Source: Bryobacteraceae bacterium (GTDB lineage: Bacteria; Acidobacteriota; Terriglobia; Bryobacterales; Bryobacteraceae). From it: a stretch of 16,041 nt of DNA. Below are positions 14,521 to 16,041 of this stretch, piece after piece. Below the pieces are notes generated by a model. The model saw only the letters and a program-made list of their open reading frames with translations, was not told the origin of the DNA and ran no database searches. The number at the start of each line of letters is the position of its first letter. Position 1 is the stretch's first letter. Made by a program: the position numbers and the translations under genes. The stretch is taken from positions 1-16,041 of the forward strand of contig JACMLA010000791.1 in assembly GCA_014379815.1 (NCBI GenBank), read 5' to 3'.

Positions 14521-15618
14521 TCAACGAGGCGACGCCAAAAGGTTGCCGGTGTCCCGGTCGTAGAGATAGTTGCGGCGACGGCCGTTCACCCTCACCAGCA
14601 ACGTGCTTCGTGTAAGATCGTCGTTCACATGAACTTTCAGGCCGGGTCGACCATCGCATTCGACAAATGAACCTGACTGAAATCCGCGACTTACCGGCCT
14701 TAGCAGACAAGAGCCGCCGGATGGGATTGCTAGCTCCAGCCAGCCTTGTCCTGTAATCGTCAGCGTGTATAGCACCTTCCCTGTGGCGTCCACGTAGCGT
14801 TGGGGTTGTCCTCGGCCAAGGTCTTGCCTCTCACCTGCAAGGTTCGTAACGAGATTGTGGGCAATTAGCCCTGATTCGTCGATATAAAAATGGCCGACAT
14901 TGCCCAGACGACCATCGGCGTACGTCATGTGCATGTGAAAGTGAGGCGGCCAATCCTCGTGGGCGCTATCCGGACCCAGTGTGGGGTAATTTGTATCGAA
15001 GGTCATCAGCAAGATCGTTCCGAGGTGATTGTTTACGACAGCGCGGTCGAGACCGAGGGCGCGGGTCGCCTCGTAGAGGCCGAACTCCAGATTCAGTGCG
15101 GCCTGGTGTTCCAGTGCGGGCCAGCGACCTTGCGAGTACTTTCCAGCGCGGCGAAGTGGGTGAGCATGCTCGACCCGGATATCCAGGCCCGGTTCCAGGA
15201 TGTGCGTGTGCACCTCGGTCGAGTTGGTTCGTTCCAGCGGTAACGGAAGATCAACAACGATCGCCTTGGCTTCGCGTCGGAACGGCAGTCGGGCTTTCTG
15301 GACGATGACCGCTGCTACATTGGCAGGATCATTGACAGCGATTCGGAAAGAAGGAATCAGCGGCGGAGACGTGGGAGCGAGGAAATGGAAGAAGGCTTCG
15401 AGATCGTTCTCTCCTTCGTGCCTGGCACCGCTTAGCGGCTGGCACGCGGGGCAGATCTCCATCGAAGGCCTGGCTTCGAGGGAAGTTCCCCGGACTTTGA
15501 CTAGCTTCACGCCGACGACGCGAGTTTCGGGCGACGATAAGAGCGAATCGTTAGAGAGCGGCCCCAGGAGCATCGTGGCTCCGAGGACCATGTAACGGAT
15601 TGCAACAAGAGTCTGCAT
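14521..15618 (-). CDS. Predicted secreted histidine-rich protein, function unknown
   Basis: A 365-residue protein with a hydrophobic N-terminal segment (residues 9-20, following Arg8) consistent with a signal peptide or anchor. I do not recognise the family. Striking features are a CPAC pair (Cys56, Cys59), several histidines at 137-152 (EVHTHILEPGLDIRVEHAH), and HEDWPPHFHMHM (220-231) with four closely spaced histidines, then GHFYIDESGLIAHN (242-255). These could form a metal site in a beta-rich periplasmic protein. The C-terminal part ends in NGRRRNYLYDRDTGNL. It starts six bases after the TonB-receptor stop, so the two are probably cotranscribed, which suggests handling of whatever the receptor imports or secretes. 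The Shine-Dalgarno is weak (AGGT). Confidence 0.7.
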   Translation of the reverse strand: MQTLVAIRYMVLGATMLLGPLSNDSLLSSPETRVVGVKLVKVRGTSLEARPSMEICPACQPLSGARHEGENDLEAFFHFLAPTSPPLIPSFRIAVNDPANVAAVIVQKARLPFRREAKAIVVDLPLPLERTNSTEVHTHILEPGLDIRVEHAHPLRRAGKYSQGRWPALEHQAALNLEFGLYEATRALGLDRAVVNNHLGTILLMTFDTNYPTLGPDSAHEDWPPHFHMHMTYADGRLGNVGHFYIDESGLIAHNLVTNLAGERQDLGRGQPQRYVDATGKVLYTLTITGQGWLELAIPSGGSCLLRPVSRGFQSGSFVECDGRPGLKVHVNDDLTRSTLLVRVNGRRRNYLYDRDTGNLLASPR

Positions 15619-15624
15619 GCTGAC

Positions 15625-16041
15625 CTAGAAGGTGATCTTCGCGGCGATCTGTAATTGCCGAGCGGGGTTCGGCGCTCCCGCAACGCCGCCAATCGTACCG
15701 AACGCGGCTGAACCGAACGTACTATTCGGTGTACCGAACTCGGTGCGATTGAAAGCGTTGAAAGCCTCGAATCGCAACTGGAAACGCAATCGCTCGGCCA
15801 GCGACGTTGACCAAAAGAGGGAGAGATCCACATTGTTTGTGCCAGGCCCAAAGACGTCGGGTAAAGTTCGCGACACATTGCCAAAGGTAAAGGCCGCTGG
15901 CTGCGAGAATGACGCTGGCGCAAAGTACTGCGCTAGCAGAGCAGTCGTATCGGCGTGGTCTCTACCTGAGGTGATTCCGGTACTATCGGGTCGCTGCCCG
16001 CCACCAAAGGAGTTGCTGGTGTTGTTGGCTACCGAGAGCAA
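15625..16041 (-). CDS. TonB-dependent Oar-like outer-membrane receptor, C-terminal part
   Basis: The frame enters from beyond the window edge and ends at 15625, giving the last 138 or so residues of a much larger protein. The closing part is typical of the large carboxypeptidase-regulatory/TonB receptors abundant in Acidobacteriota: LRFEAFNAFNRTEFGTPNS, then FGTIGGVAGAPNPARQLQIA and the final aromatic strand KITF that ends the beta-barrel. Upstream is a run of Asn/Ser/Gly and RDHADTTALLAQYFAPASF. The N-terminal plug and signal peptide lie outside the window. It would sit in the outer membrane and import or bind a large substrate such as a polysaccharide or peptide with TonB energy. The secreted histidine-rich protein gene follows at once. 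Confidence 0.88.
   Translation of the reverse strand: MLSVANNTSNSFGGGQRPDSTGITSGRDHADTTALLAQYFAPASFSQPAAFTFGNVSRTLPDVFGPGTNNVDLSLFWSTSLAERLRFQLRFEAFNAFNRTEFGTPNSTFGSAAFGTIGGVAGAPNPARQLQIAAKITF

Noticed and set aside
1..16041. tRNA, rRNA, CRISPR array, intact IS element or integrase
   Set aside because: No cloverleaf, rRNA signature, regularly spaced repeats, or transposase/integrase motifs were seen in either strand.

Overview
The window looks like chromosomal DNA of a soil-type Acidobacteriota, probably near the Solibacter/Bryobacter group (inference). The grounds are the C-terminus of an Oar-like TonB receptor at the right edge, a PEP-CTERM protein, a member of the 'ANRAN-STGP' family common in that phylum, an ankyrin protein with the N-terminal domain usual there, and moderately high GC. 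No rRNA, tRNA or CRISPR array was seen.

Left part (1-5188): a 5'-complete, 3'-cut fabD on the minus strand (start at 787) is divergent from an AcrB/HAE1-type RND efflux permease (908-3994). A small four-cysteine zinc-ribbon-like protein (4051-4278) follows and runs tail-to-tail into an ornithine cyclodeaminase/mu-crystallin family enzyme (4232-5188, minus).

Middle (5237-8611): a compact plus-strand operon of four genes, each overlapping the next by 4 bases. It encodes a deoxyhypusine-synthase-like protein of unknown function, an HldE-N-like PfkB kinase, a ROK sugar kinase and a GmhA-like SIS isomerase. Together they look like a sugar-phosphate or heptose-type module, but the GmhA zinc-ligand positions are altered and the rest of the ADP-heptose pathway is absent. 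This is the best candidate for an undescribed system in the window.

Right-middle (8612-13009): a decaying accessory region. It holds a brnT toxin interrupted by a TGA beside an intact brnA-like antitoxin; a hicB remnant with one stop and two frameshifts; a frameshifted antitoxin-like gene; and an ECF sigma factor plus its coupled membrane partner, both broken by frameshifts and deletions. Two intact minus-strand genes, the PEP-CTERM protein and the ANRAN-STGP protein, sit among them. Most of these remnants are shorter than, or split across, ordinary ORFs and would be missed by automatic gene calling.

Right end (13106-16041): an intact ankyrin-repeat protein converges on a minus-strand pair, the end of a TonB-dependent Oar-like receptor followed 6 bases later by a predicted secreted histidine-rich protein of unknown function. 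Short perfect tandem duplications lie at or just after two stop codons (3979-4010 and 14335-14355).
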